Origin: Sphingomonadaceae bacterium | GTDB taxonomy: Bacteria > Pseudomonadota > Alphaproteobacteria > Sphingomonadales > Sphingomonadaceae | Direction of reading: 5' to 3' | DNA: 17,097 nt | Assembly (NCBI GenBank): GCA_004282995.1 | Contig: SHLU01000024.1 | Location: 1-17,097 of the forward strand | Shown: positions 1 through 6,648 of the stretch, piece by piece | Layout of the letters: the number at the start of each line of letters is the position of its first letter | How positions within the stretch are numbered: the first letter of the stretch is position 1 | Notes under the pieces: model-generated | What the model saw: the letters and a program-made list of their open reading frames with translations, nothing else | Told to the model about the DNA's origin: nothing | The model's database searches: none | Translations under genes and position numbers: made by a program

Positions 1-10
1 GAGGCCAATT

Positions 11-41
11 GGTGGGGGGCGCGTAAATCGTGCCTCCCATC
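11..41 (+). terminator. Long hairpin upstream of ssrA, possibly the terminator of the preceding gene
   Basis: Bases 11-23 pair with 29-41 to give a 13-bp stem, including three G-U pairs when read as plus-strand RNA, closed by the 5-base loop TAAAT (24-28). The stem is very GC-rich. No clear T-run follows (the next bases are CACTTCACATT), so it is not a textbook Rho-independent terminator. It lies just upstream of the ssrA promoter candidate, where the 3' end of an upstream gene outside the window would be expected. It might instead be a processing or stability hairpin. Confidence 0.4.
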
Positions 42-44
42 CAC

Positions 45-72
45 TTCACATTAATGTGAAATCGCCTATATC
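45..72 (+). promoter_or_regulatory. Candidate ssrA promoter with a 16-bp palindrome over the -35 box
   Basis: TTCACA (45-50) resembles a -35 box and TATATC (67-72) a -10 box, 16 bases apart. This would start transcription at about 78-80, exactly where the first hairpin of the tmRNA acceptor piece begins. The -35 element is the left half of a perfect palindrome, TTCACATTAATGTGAA (45-60), which could be the operator of a dimeric repressor. Box assignment is by eye; the link to a regulator is inference. Confidence 0.45.
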
Positions 73-161
73 GGGTGTGCTCGCTTCGGCGGGCTATGAT
101 GATAAACTGCGCTGTGTACTAGGCGCAACGGACCCGGGGGCAGTACCCGGCGGCTCCACCA

Positions 162-201
162 AAAGGCGCCTGGAAACAAGGGTTTCCCGGCATTTTCTGA
201 T
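162..201 (+). other. Internal transcribed spacer of the permuted ssrA precursor
   Basis: This segment lies between the CCA of the acceptor piece (159-161) and the GGGG of the coding piece (202). In permuted tmRNAs such a loop is removed from the precursor to leave two RNAs. It folds as an imperfect hairpin: GGAAAC (172-177) pairs with GTTTCC (182-187), and GCC (168-170) pairs with GGC (189-191) across one mismatch. The borders follow from the acceptor-stem pairing and are firm at the 202 side. Confidence 0.8.
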
Positions 202-286
202 GGGGCCGAACTAGGATCGACGTGTGTTGAAAGGCAGTGTTTTCATCCGGGCTGAGTAACCCGTTAAAGGCTCAAAACCCACAAGT

Positions 287-322
287 GCCAATGATAATGA
301 AGCACTTGCTCTCGCCGCGTAA
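287..322 (+). other. ssrA: tmRNA tag reading frame, encoded tag ANDNEALALAA
   Basis: Codons GCC AAT GAT AAT GAA GCA CTT GCT CTC GCC GCG TAA read as A-N-D-N-E-A-L-A-L-A-A-stop. The tag starts with the AN-D-N pattern typical of alphaproteobacteria and ends in the hydrophobic LAA needed for recognition by ClpXP-type proteases. Together with the alanine carried by the tmRNA itself, the finished tag would be 12 residues long. Confidence 0.9.
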
Positions 323-454
323 TGTGACGGCCTAACGGCCTGAATTTACTAAGCCAAGAGCACGGTTCGGACCGAACCGGGTAACAGAATCGGAAACCGG
401 GGGCCCGGGGGAGCCTAGCAACAGAATCCCCCACCTTTCCCGACAGTTGCAGCC

Positions 455-703
455 TCAGGCGTTGATGGAATTATCTTTCCGACCAGCTCGCTCGCGCTCG
501 TATTTCAGCGCGTCCAGGATCTTGGCGCCCGCCAGCATCACCGCGCCGCCGCAGGCCCAGAACAGGGTCCAGCCATACCAGCCGGGCATCGCCTCGACAT
601 AGTGGCTGCCGCGTTCCATCGCGCCGAGGGCCAGCGCGAAGATGATCAGGAACGCTTCAAAGCGGTTCTTGATGACAAACAGGCGGCCGATCTTGCGCAA
701 CAT
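455..703 (-). CDS. Small two-helix membrane protein, function unknown
   Basis: An 82-residue protein with two hydrophobic segments, at about residues 15-30 and 42-62. A basic N-terminus (R3, K4, R7, K12, R14) and a basic C-terminal tail (K67, R70, R72, R75, K76) suggest both ends are cytoplasmic. The ATG at 703 has GAGGG four to five bases upstream, which supports the start. It points toward ssrA and ends about 20 bases from the end of the tmRNA. Part of the gene's upstream region could be shared with the end of the ast operon. I do not recognise the family; small proteins of this type are common in sphingomonads and usually unnamed. Confidence 0.75.
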   Translation of the reverse strand: MLRKIGRLFVIKNRFEAFLIIFALALGAMERGSHYVEAMPGWYGWTLFWACGGAVMLAGAKILDALKYERERAGRKDNSINA

Positions 704-800
704 ATTCCCTCGATTTGCTTAACGCCCTGCGTTGCAAGCACCATGCCATTGACACATGGCCGCGATACACAGTGGTTAACGAGGGGCCGATTGTAAGCAC

Positions 801-816
801 TGCCGACAAAGCGGCA
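801..816 (-). terminator. Weak hairpin after astB
   Basis: A 5-bp stem, TGCCG (801-805) with CGGCA (812-816), and a 6-base loop lie just past the astB stop codon. On the minus strand only a couple of T residues follow, so this is a weak terminator candidate at best. The rest of the gap (704-822) shows two GTTAAC hexamers (775-780 and 822-827, the latter overlapping the astB stop) and no convincing promoter. Confidence 0.25.
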
Positions 817-822
817 AGCGCG

Positions 823-2094
823 TTAACCCAGTTGCGACAGGTCGAGAGCGTCGAGCAGCCGTCCACGGGCGCTGCGGACCGCCTCGGCCAATGAAGCTGT
901 GCCGATATCGGACGGGTCGATCTGTTCGGGCCAAGTGCTGGCGATGACCCGCTCGATTTCTTCCGCCCGCTTCTCGCTCAAAAGGAACCTGGGGTCGACC
1001 GTTGCCGGGTCCGCTACGACGCGCAAGCGCAGGCAGGCAGGGCCGCCGCCATTGGCCATCGACTGCCGCACATCGACGGGCAGGACATGGCGGATCGGTC
1101 CGTTCCCGGCCAGCATTCCCTCGACCCAGGCCCAAACGCTCGCGCTTTCGCGGCATTCTTCCGGCACTACCAGCGCCATGCAGCCGTCGGGCAGGCTCAG
1201 CAACTGGGCGTTGAAGAGGTAGGTCTTGATCGCTTCGGCCAGGCTGACCGCGCTCGACGGCACTTCGACCACTTCGAGTGCAGGGAAAGCTGTGCGGATC
1301 GCCTCATAAGCTCCCTGTTGATCGGCGAAGGCTTCCTCATGCGCGAACAAAACACGCTCGTTTGCGACCGCGACCACGTCGTTGTGAAACGCGCCTGCTT
1401 CGATCGCGGCAGGATTTTGTTCGATGAACACTGCGCGCGCTGGATCGAGGCCGTGGAGCCGGGCAACTGCGCGGCTGGCCTGTTCGTGCTGGCGCGCGGG
1501 AAAACGTCCACCGGGGCGACCAAAGACGAAGACCTCGACCCCGGGGCTGCCATGGCCTTCGCAAAAGCGCATGTGGTTGGCTGCGCCCTCGTCGCCGAAG
1601 CTGGGCGGGATAGCATCGTGGACTGCAAAATGCGTAGTATCGGCAAAGGCGATATCGAGCTGTGCCTTGGTATCTTTCCACTCTTGCGCCCGGTGCACCA
1701 TGGTCACCAGATTGGCGGGCGTGAAATGGCACTTGCCATCAACCGTATCAGGGGCGGGGCTGACGGTCGCCGCATTGGCAGTCCACATCGAACTTGCCGA
1801 CCATGCCGCGGCCAGCAAGGCCCGCTCGGTACCGTGGTCAGCCGCAGGGTCGACTGCCAGCCGGCGCAGGGTCTTGCTATTGGGACGGGGGAGCGGCAGC
1901 AGGTAGCCCTGTGCCAGGCCGCGCGCCATATTGGCGCGCATTTTGGCCAGCCCCTGGAGGGCGGCGGCACGCGGGTAGGACGGATCGCCCTTGTGACTGG
2001 CACTGGCGATATTGCCGAGGCTCAGCCCGGCATAATTGTGCGACGGGCCGACGATGCCGTCGAAATTGATCTCGACGAGGCCGGTCGCGCTCAC
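823..2094 (-). CDS. astB: N-succinylarginine dihydrolase
   Basis: AstB hydrolyses N2-succinylarginine to N2-succinylornithine, releasing two ammonia and CO2; it is step two of the AST arginine catabolic pathway in the cytoplasm. The 423-residue product is close to the usual 440-450. The N-terminal VEINFDGIVGPSHNYAGLS is the family hallmark. The catalytic triad expected from the E. coli enzyme (Glu, His, Cys) is visible as E169 in FGDEGAANH, H237 in FHNDVVAV and C354 in GGGPACLRLRV. I chose GTG at 2094: it overlaps the astA stop as GTGA, has GGAG nine bases upstream (2104-2107), and gives an N-terminus of family length. An ATG at 2109 is the alternative and adds five residues. Third gene of a tight minus-strand operon. 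Confidence 0.95.
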   Translation of the reverse strand: MSATGLVEINFDGIVGPSHNYAGLSLGNIASASHKGDPSYPRAAALQGLAKMRANMARGLAQGYLLPLPRPNSKTLRRLAVDPAADHGTERALLAAAWSASSMWTANAATVSPAPDTVDGKCHFTPANLVTMVHRAQEWKDTKAQLDIAFADTTHFAVHDAIPPSFGDEGAANHMRFCEGHGSPGVEVFVFGRPGGRFPARQHEQASRAVARLHGLDPARAVFIEQNPAAIEAGAFHNDVVAVANERVLFAHEEAFADQQGAYEAIRTAFPALEVVEVPSSAVSLAEAIKTYLFNAQLLSLPDGCMALVVPEECRESASVWAWVEGMLAGNGPIRHVLPVDVRQSMANGGGPACLRLRVVADPATVDPRFLLSEKRAEEIERVIASTWPEQIDPSDIGTASLAEAVRSARGRLLDALDLSQLG

Positions 2095-3107
2095 CGGGGC
2101 ACGCTCCATACCGTGTCGCCTACACCCACGCGCAACAGGTCGGCAGACTGTGCATCGATCGCAACGCTGCCATCGGCGCGCAGTTCGCGGGCACCGTAAC
2201 AGCTGCGGAACTCGGTCAGCCGGCCAGCCGCGAGCAGGGCGCGTTCGCCCATGTCGAGTGCGATGTCGGAGACCGTGCATTCCTTCGCCTCGGCAACGCC
2301 CTTCACGCTGTCGGTCTGCGCGACCATTGACGGGCCACCGTCGAAGATGTCGACATAGCCTTCGTAGCGGAAACCTTCCTTTTCCAGCATCCGCATGGCA
2401 GCGCGGCCGGTCGGGTGCGGCAGCCCGATGACCTTCTTCGCCTCGTCGTCCAGCATGGCGACATAGACCGGATGCTTGGGCATCAGGTCGGCGATGAACT
2501 GGTTGCCGTTGATGGCGTTGAAATAGTCGGCTTCCTGGAAGGTCATGCCGAAGAAACGTCCAGCTACTCCATCCCAGAAGGGCGAACCGCCACGTTCATC
2601 GATGATACCGCGCAGCTCGGCCAAAATGCGATCGGCAAAGCGGGCGCGGTGCATGGCGATGAAAAGATAACGGCTGCGGGCCAGCAACAGGCCGAGGCCT
2701 CCAGCACGCTCGTTGGGATGCAGGAAAAGTCCGCCGACCTCGCTCGATCCTTCGAGATCGGTGACCAGGCTCAGCAGTTCCGCCCGCACCGTGCGGTCAA
2801 GTTCCTTGGAATATTGTGTCAGCGTGTTGAGACGATAGGAATAGAATGGCCAGCGCTGGCCGACCTGCGTCATCAGCTGGCAGGTCCCGCGTACCGCCCC
2901 GGTCTCGGCATTTTCGAGCACCAGTACGAACTGTTCGTCACTCAAGCTGTCGCCGTTATTGGCGAAGGCGGCGGCCGAACGCTCAAGCTTGGAGCCCAGC
3001 GCATCGCGGTCGGCCGGCAAATTTGTGAATCCACCGCCCGTCAGCTTGGCCATCTCGTAAAGCGGCTCGATATCTTCAATGCGCGCGGCGCGCAGGCGGA
3101 AACTCAA
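2091..3107 (-). CDS. astA: Arginine N-succinyltransferase
   Basis: AstA transfers succinate from succinyl-CoA to the alpha-amino group of L-arginine, the first step of the AST pathway. The product is 338 residues, near the roughly 344 of E. coli AstA. Family features are the N-terminal RAARIEDIEPLYEMA followed by TGGGFTNLPAD (residues 23-33), the central GLFLHPNERAGGLGLLLARS acyl-CoA-binding (GNAT-like) region, SPFWDGVAGRFFGM, and PHPTGRAAMRMLEKEGF. The start is a TTG at 3107, the only start codon that keeps the N-terminal motif. It overlaps the stop of the upstream hydrolase as TTGA and has GGGAG (3115-3119) seven bases upstream. The next in-frame ATG would delete conserved residues. Operon partner of astB, with which it overlaps by four bases. 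Confidence 0.95.
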   Translation of the reverse strand: MSFRLRAARIEDIEPLYEMAKLTGGGFTNLPADRDALGSKLERSAAAFANNGDSLSDEQFVLVLENAETGAVRGTCQLMTQVGQRWPFYSYRLNTLTQYSKELDRTVRAELLSLVTDLEGSSEVGGLFLHPNERAGGLGLLLARSRYLFIAMHRARFADRILAELRGIIDERGGSPFWDGVAGRFFGMTFQEADYFNAINGNQFIADLMPKHPVYVAMLDDEAKKVIGLPHPTGRAAMRMLEKEGFRYEGYVDIFDGGPSMVAQTDSVKGVAEAKECTVSDIALDMGERALLAAGRLTEFRSCYGARELRADGSVAIDAQSADLLRVGVGDTVWSVPR

Positions 3108-4303
3108 AGGCTTTCTCCCGAGGCCAGCCGGTCGAGCACAAGGGCGGACAGGGCCGCACGCTCGGACAGGCTGGGCACAATCATGAATTCGTCAGGTGAG
3201 TGAATTTTGCCACCGCGCACACCCATTGTATCGACCACCGGCACGCCGCAGGCGGCGATGTTGTTACCGTCGCACACGCCGCCGGTTGATTGCCAGTCGA
3301 TATGCTGACCGAGCTGCGCGCCGCACTTGGCGACGAGGTCGAACAGCTTCTGCGCACGGCGGTCGACCGGCTTGGGCGGTCTGGTTACTCCGCCATGCAG
3401 GTCGACCGAGACCTCGTGCGCCTGCCGCACCTCGGCCATCAGTGCCTGCAGCCCCCCTTCGAATCGCTCGCCGGCACTGGGCTCTTTGGGCCGGATGTTG
3501 AAGCGCAGCACGGCATTGTCAGGCACGACGTTATTGGCCGCGCCGCCTTCGATCTTGGCCGGGTTGACCGGGCAGTCATCGGTCTGGAGGCTCTTCAGCC
3601 CCACCGCCAGTGCCGCCGCCGCGACCAGCGCGTTGCGCCCGTCCTGCGGGTTGCGCCCGGCATGGGCCGAACGGCCGCGCACGATCAGCGAGTAATTTCC
3701 GGTGCCGCCGCGAGCATGGGCCAGTGTACCTTCGGGTGTGGCTGAAGGCTCATAGGTCAGCGCGGCATATTTCCCGCGGGCCAATTCCTCGATCAGGGCA
3801 GAGGAGGACAGTGAACCGGTCTCCTCGTCCGAATTGATGAGCACGTCATAGCCGAGTTGCGGGCCATTTTCGCTGCGCTCCAATGCCAGCAGCGCGTGGA
3901 GCATCACCGCGATCCCGCCCTTCATGTCAGCGGTGCCGGGGCCATTGACCACTTCGTCATCGAGCCAGCTATTGGCTTGGAACGAATGATCAGCCGGGAA
4001 AACCGTGTCCATGTGGCCGGTCAGCACGATTCGCCGTTCGGCCTCGGGCCTAACGCGCAGGACCAGGTGCTGGCCATGTGCCTTTTCAAACTCATCGCCA
4101 TCGGCGCTGATCGCGGTGACGGGGGCCGGGTCGACCAGTTCTGCATCGCCGGGTAGGACAGCGAAGGCATCGGCCAGCATCGCGGCAACGGTCTTCAAGC
4201 CCTCCAGGTTGCCGGTCCCCGAATTGACCGCACTCCAGCCGAGCGCCTGCTCGGTCATGGCGGCTTGGTCGATATCGTCGAGGAAAGGGGCGGAAAGTTT
4301 CAT
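3104..4303 (-). CDS. M20-family metallohydrolase in the ast operon
   Basis: A 399-residue dinuclear-zinc hydrolase of the ArgE/DapE/CPG2 (M20) family. The full active site is visible: H97 and D99 in GHMDT, bridging D126 in GPGTADMKGG, general base E160 and ligand E161 in NSDEETGS, E185 in YEPS, and H368 in KIHSPDE. The dimerisation domain carries GRSAHAGRNPQDG and GGAANNVVPD. It looks most like carboxypeptidase G2/glutamate carboxypeptidase members. No signal peptide is visible, so it is probably cytoplasmic. The ATG at 4303 is preceded by AGGAG (4313-4317) at nine bases; a TTG at 4309 would sit too close to that site. It is the first gene of the operon with astA and astB. M20 enzymes cleave N-acyl amino acids, so N-succinylglutamate or N-succinylornithine is a plausible substrate (inference). 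Confidence 0.9.
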   Translation of the reverse strand: MKLSAPFLDDIDQAAMTEQALGWSAVNSGTGNLEGLKTVAAMLADAFAVLPGDAELVDPAPVTAISADGDEFEKAHGQHLVLRVRPEAERRIVLTGHMDTVFPADHSFQANSWLDDEVVNGPGTADMKGGIAVMLHALLALERSENGPQLGYDVLINSDEETGSLSSSALIEELARGKYAALTYEPSATPEGTLAHARGGTGNYSLIVRGRSAHAGRNPQDGRNALVAAAALAVGLKSLQTDDCPVNPAKIEGGAANNVVPDNAVLRFNIRPKEPSAGERFEGGLQALMAEVRQAHEVSVDLHGGVTRPPKPVDRRAQKLFDLVAKCGAQLGQHIDWQSTGGVCDGNNIAACGVPVVDTMGVRGGKIHSPDEFMIVPSLSERAALSALVLDRLASGESL

Positions 4304-4331
4304 ATGCAACTGCTCCTAGCGTCGGAATGAG

Positions 4332-4345
4332 CGGGTTCCAACCCG
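4332..4345. promoter_or_regulatory. Inverted repeat in the ast/glcB divergent intergenic region
   Basis: CGGGTT-CC-AACCCG forms an inverted repeat with 6-base arms and a 2-base centre. It sits about 30 bases upstream of the M20 hydrolase start, in the 152-base gap (4304-4455) that must hold the promoters of both the ast operon and glcB. It may be an operator for the ast side. I see no convincing -35/-10 pair for either direction, so the regulatory role is a guess from position. Confidence 0.3.
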
Positions 4346-4455
4346 TTGCAATCGGGCCTCCACTTCGCCATAGGCGCATTGGTCCTCCCCAGACAGAATT
4401 TACCGATGATTCCCGCCAGCCAAGCAGGCTGTTACGGAGCAATGAGTGAGGACCG

Positions 4456-6567
4456 ATGACTGACTATACCACCCGCGCCCGCCTGAAGGTCGACCCTGCT
4501 CTGGCCGGGTTCATCGAGACCAAGGTGCTCGCCCCGCTGGCTCATGACCCGGACGCGTTTTGGCAGGGCTTTTCAGACCTCGCGCACACATTCACCATCC
4601 GCAACCGCGAATTGCTGGCCGAGCGCGACATGCTGCAGGCGCGGATCGATGCATGGCATCGCGAGCGTGCCGGCCAGTCTCACGACCAGGAGGCCTATCA
4701 GGCATTCCTGACCGAGATCGGCTATCTCGTGCCCGAACCCGCGCCGTTCGAGATCGGCACGCGCAACGTCGATCCTGAAATTGCCACGATGGCCGGACCG
4801 CAACTGGTCGTGCCGATCCTCAACGCACGCTTCCTGCTCAATGCTGCCAATGCGCGCTGGGGAAGCCTCTATGACGCATTTTATGGCACCGACGCGCTCG
4901 ACGCGCCGCCTGCCCGGCCAGGGGGGTATGACGAGGAACGCGGCGGGGCAGTAATCGCCGCCGCGCGCCGTTTTCTCGACGAGGCTGTTCCGCTGGCAAG
5001 CGGAAGCTGGGCAGACCTCACGCACGAGGGGATAGCCAACGACGGCATCGCGATCGCCGACGAGAGCCAGTATGTCGGGCAGACCAAAGCCGGGCGGTTG
5101 TTTCGCCACAATGGCCTGCACATCGAAGTTCAGTTCGATCCTGAAACTCCGGTTGGAAAAACTGACGCGGCCGGAATCAGTGACGTCGTGCTTGAATCGG
5201 CGCTGACGACGATCGCCGATTGCGAGGACTCGGTTGCCGCCGTCGACGCCCGGGACAAGCTCCTGGCCTACAGTAACTGGCTGGGCGTGATACGCGGCGA
5301 TCTGGAGGAAAGCTTCGACAAGGGCGGGACCACTCTGACCCGCGCGCTCAAGCCCGACCGAGAGTTCGTCGATCCTGCTGGAAGCCGTCAATCTCTGCCC
5401 GGCCGCAGCCTGATGTTTGTCCGCAATGTCGGACACTTGATGACCAATCCTGCGATCCTTCTGGAGGATGGGCTGGAGATTCACGAAGGCATCATGGACG
5501 CGGTCATCACCAGCGCCACCGGCGCCCACGACGTGAAGGGATTGGGCCGATACGGCAATTCGCGCTGCGGCAGCATCTATATCGTGAAACCAAAGATGCA
5601 CGGACCACAGGAATGTCAATTTACCAATGACTTGTTCGATGCGGTTGAGGATTTGCTGGAGCTGCGCCGTCACACGATCAAGGTCGGTGTCATGGACGAG
5701 GAGCGGCGCACCAGCGCCAATCTTTCGGCCTGTATTCACGCGGTGAAGGACCGGGTAGTATTCATCAATACCGGCTTCCTCGACCGTACCGGCGACGAGA
5801 TCCATACTTCGATGCAGGCCGGACCGATGATGCGCAAGGGTGAGATCAAGGGTTCGACCTGGCTCAAGGCTTACGAGGATCGCAATGTCGGTATCGGGCT
5901 CGCACACGGGCTGTCGGGCAAGGCGCAGATCGGCAAGGGGATGTGGCCTGCGCCAGACCGAATGGCCGAGATGATGGAGCAGAAGATTGGCCATCTGCGC
6001 GCCGGGGCCAACACCGCCTGGGTGCCGTCACCGACCGCCGCAACGCTCCACGCACTGCATTATCACCGCGAGAACGTGTTCGAGATACAGCGCGAACTTG
6101 GCGACATCCCCTCGCTGGACCTGCTGCTGCAGATCCCGCTGGCGGATGGCACCAATTGGTCGGAGGCAGAGGTGCGTGAGGAACTGGACAACAACGCACA
6201 GGGCCTGCTTGGCTATGTCGTGCGCTGGATCGATGCTGGCGTCGGCTGTTCGAAAGTACCGGACATCAACGATGTCGGTCTGATGGAAGACCGGGCAACT
6301 TTGCGCATTTCTTCGCAACACATGGCCAACTGGCTGCTGCACGGGGTCGCCAGCCACGAACAGGTCATGGACAGCCTCAAGCGCATGGCTGCCAAGGTCG
6401 ACGAACAGAACGCTGGCGACCCCTTCTACGAGCCGATGGTCGGCAATTGGGACTCCAGCCTCGCCTTCCAGGCCGCTTGCGATCTTGTGTTCAAGGGAAC
6501 CGAGCAACCCAATGGCTATACCGAGCCGCTGCTGCATCGCTGGCGTCTGGCGAAGAAGGGGCACTGA
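4456..6567 (+). CDS. glcB: Malate synthase G
   Basis: Condenses acetyl-CoA with glyoxylate and water to give malate, a Mg-dependent cytoplasmic step of the glyoxylate route. The 703-residue length fits the monomeric G form (about 720), not the shorter A form. Diagnostic motifs are ADCEDSVAAVDARDK (around 254-268), GRSLMFVRNVGHLMT (from 316) with the catalytic arginine R323, RYGNSRCGSIYIVKPKMHG, DEERRTSANL with metal ligand E415, FLDRTGDEIHTSM with metal ligand D443, and MEDRATLRISSQH with D612, which matches the catalytic base. The E415-D443 spacing of 28 equals that of the E. coli enzyme. The ATG at 4456 has GAGG (4448-4451) four bases upstream. Monocistronic: divergent from the ast operon and closed by a strong terminator. 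No isocitrate lyase gene is in the window. Confidence 0.97.
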   Translation: MTDYTTRARLKVDPALAGFIETKVLAPLAHDPDAFWQGFSDLAHTFTIRNRELLAERDMLQARIDAWHRERAGQSHDQEAYQAFLTEIGYLVPEPAPFEIGTRNVDPEIATMAGPQLVVPILNARFLLNAANARWGSLYDAFYGTDALDAPPARPGGYDEERGGAVIAAARRFLDEAVPLASGSWADLTHEGIANDGIAIADESQYVGQTKAGRLFRHNGLHIEVQFDPETPVGKTDAAGISDVVLESALTTIADCEDSVAAVDARDKLLAYSNWLGVIRGDLEESFDKGGTTLTRALKPDREFVDPAGSRQSLPGRSLMFVRNVGHLMTNPAILLEDGLEIHEGIMDAVITSATGAHDVKGLGRYGNSRCGSIYIVKPKMHGPQECQFTNDLFDAVEDLLELRRHTIKVGVMDEERRTSANLSACIHAVKDRVVFINTGFLDRTGDEIHTSMQAGPMMRKGEIKGSTWLKAYEDRNVGIGLAHGLSGKAQIGKGMWPAPDRMAEMMEQKIGHLRAGANTAWVPSPTAATLHALHYHRENVFEIQRELGDIPSLDLLLQIPLADGTNWSEAEVREELDNNAQGLLGYVVRWIDAGVGCSKVPDINDVGLMEDRATLRISSQHMANWLLHGVASHEQVMDSLKRMAAKVDEQNAGDPFYEPMVGNWDSSLAFQAACDLVFKGTEQPNGYTEPLLHRWRLAKKGH

Positions 6568-6593
6568 CCTTCTGCGGGTGCGGCTGAAACGAA

Positions 6594-6620
6594 AAAGGGC
6601 GGCCCCATTGGCCGCCCTTT
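6594..6620. terminator. Strong bidirectional Rho-independent terminator
   Basis: AAAGGGCGGCC (6594-6604) and GGCCGCCCTTT (6610-6620) form a perfect 11-bp stem with the loop CCATT. The A/T ends give a T-run on both strands (TTTCCCTTATT on plus; five T residues on minus). It lies between the convergent glcB (+) and lipoprotein (-) genes and can serve both. Confidence 0.92.
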
Positions 6621-6648
6621 CCCTTATTCTCCAGATGCATGGTGGGGA

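Larger units (their letters stand above)
79..435 (+). ncRNA. ssrA: Circularly permuted, two-piece tmRNA
   Basis: tmRNA rescues ribosomes stalled on broken messages and tags the nascent peptide for proteolysis. The gene is permuted as in alphaproteobacteria: the acceptor piece comes first (about 79-161) and the coding piece second (from 202). The acceptor piece opens with a 6-bp hairpin capped by UUCG (79-94) and ends in GGCTCCACCA (152-161). Its T-stem pairs 134-138 with 146-150 around a 7-base loop, GGCAGTA. The coding piece begins GGGGCCGAACTAGG (202 on). Its first seven bases pair with 151-157 to form the acceptor stem, with the G3-U wobble that alanyl-tRNA synthetase recognises. The tag frame lies at 287-322, followed by hairpins such as 364-378. 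The outer ends of both mature pieces are estimates; the 3' end could fall anywhere around 425-435. Confidence 0.93.

Noticed and set aside
11..435. Eight-base complementarity GGTGGGGG (11-18) with CCCCCACC (428-435) as a tmRNA closing helix
   Set aside because: Bases 11-18 are upstream of the likely ssrA promoter and already pair within the 11-41 hairpin. Low-complexity G/C runs pair easily by chance.
1087..2199. 370-codon plus-strand open frame across astB
   Set aside because: Antisense shadow of astB, whose catalytic residues and motifs are intact on the minus strand.
2110..2280. Longer astB from an in-frame start at 2280
   Set aside because: The extra residues are the out-of-frame reading of astA; AstB proteins begin a few residues before the E-x-N-F-D-G motif.
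4573..5994. 473-codon open frame on the minus strand inside glcB
   Set aside because: Translation is low-complexity and matches no family, and it lies wholly antisense to an unmistakable malate synthase. GC-rich codon bias opens long antisense frames.
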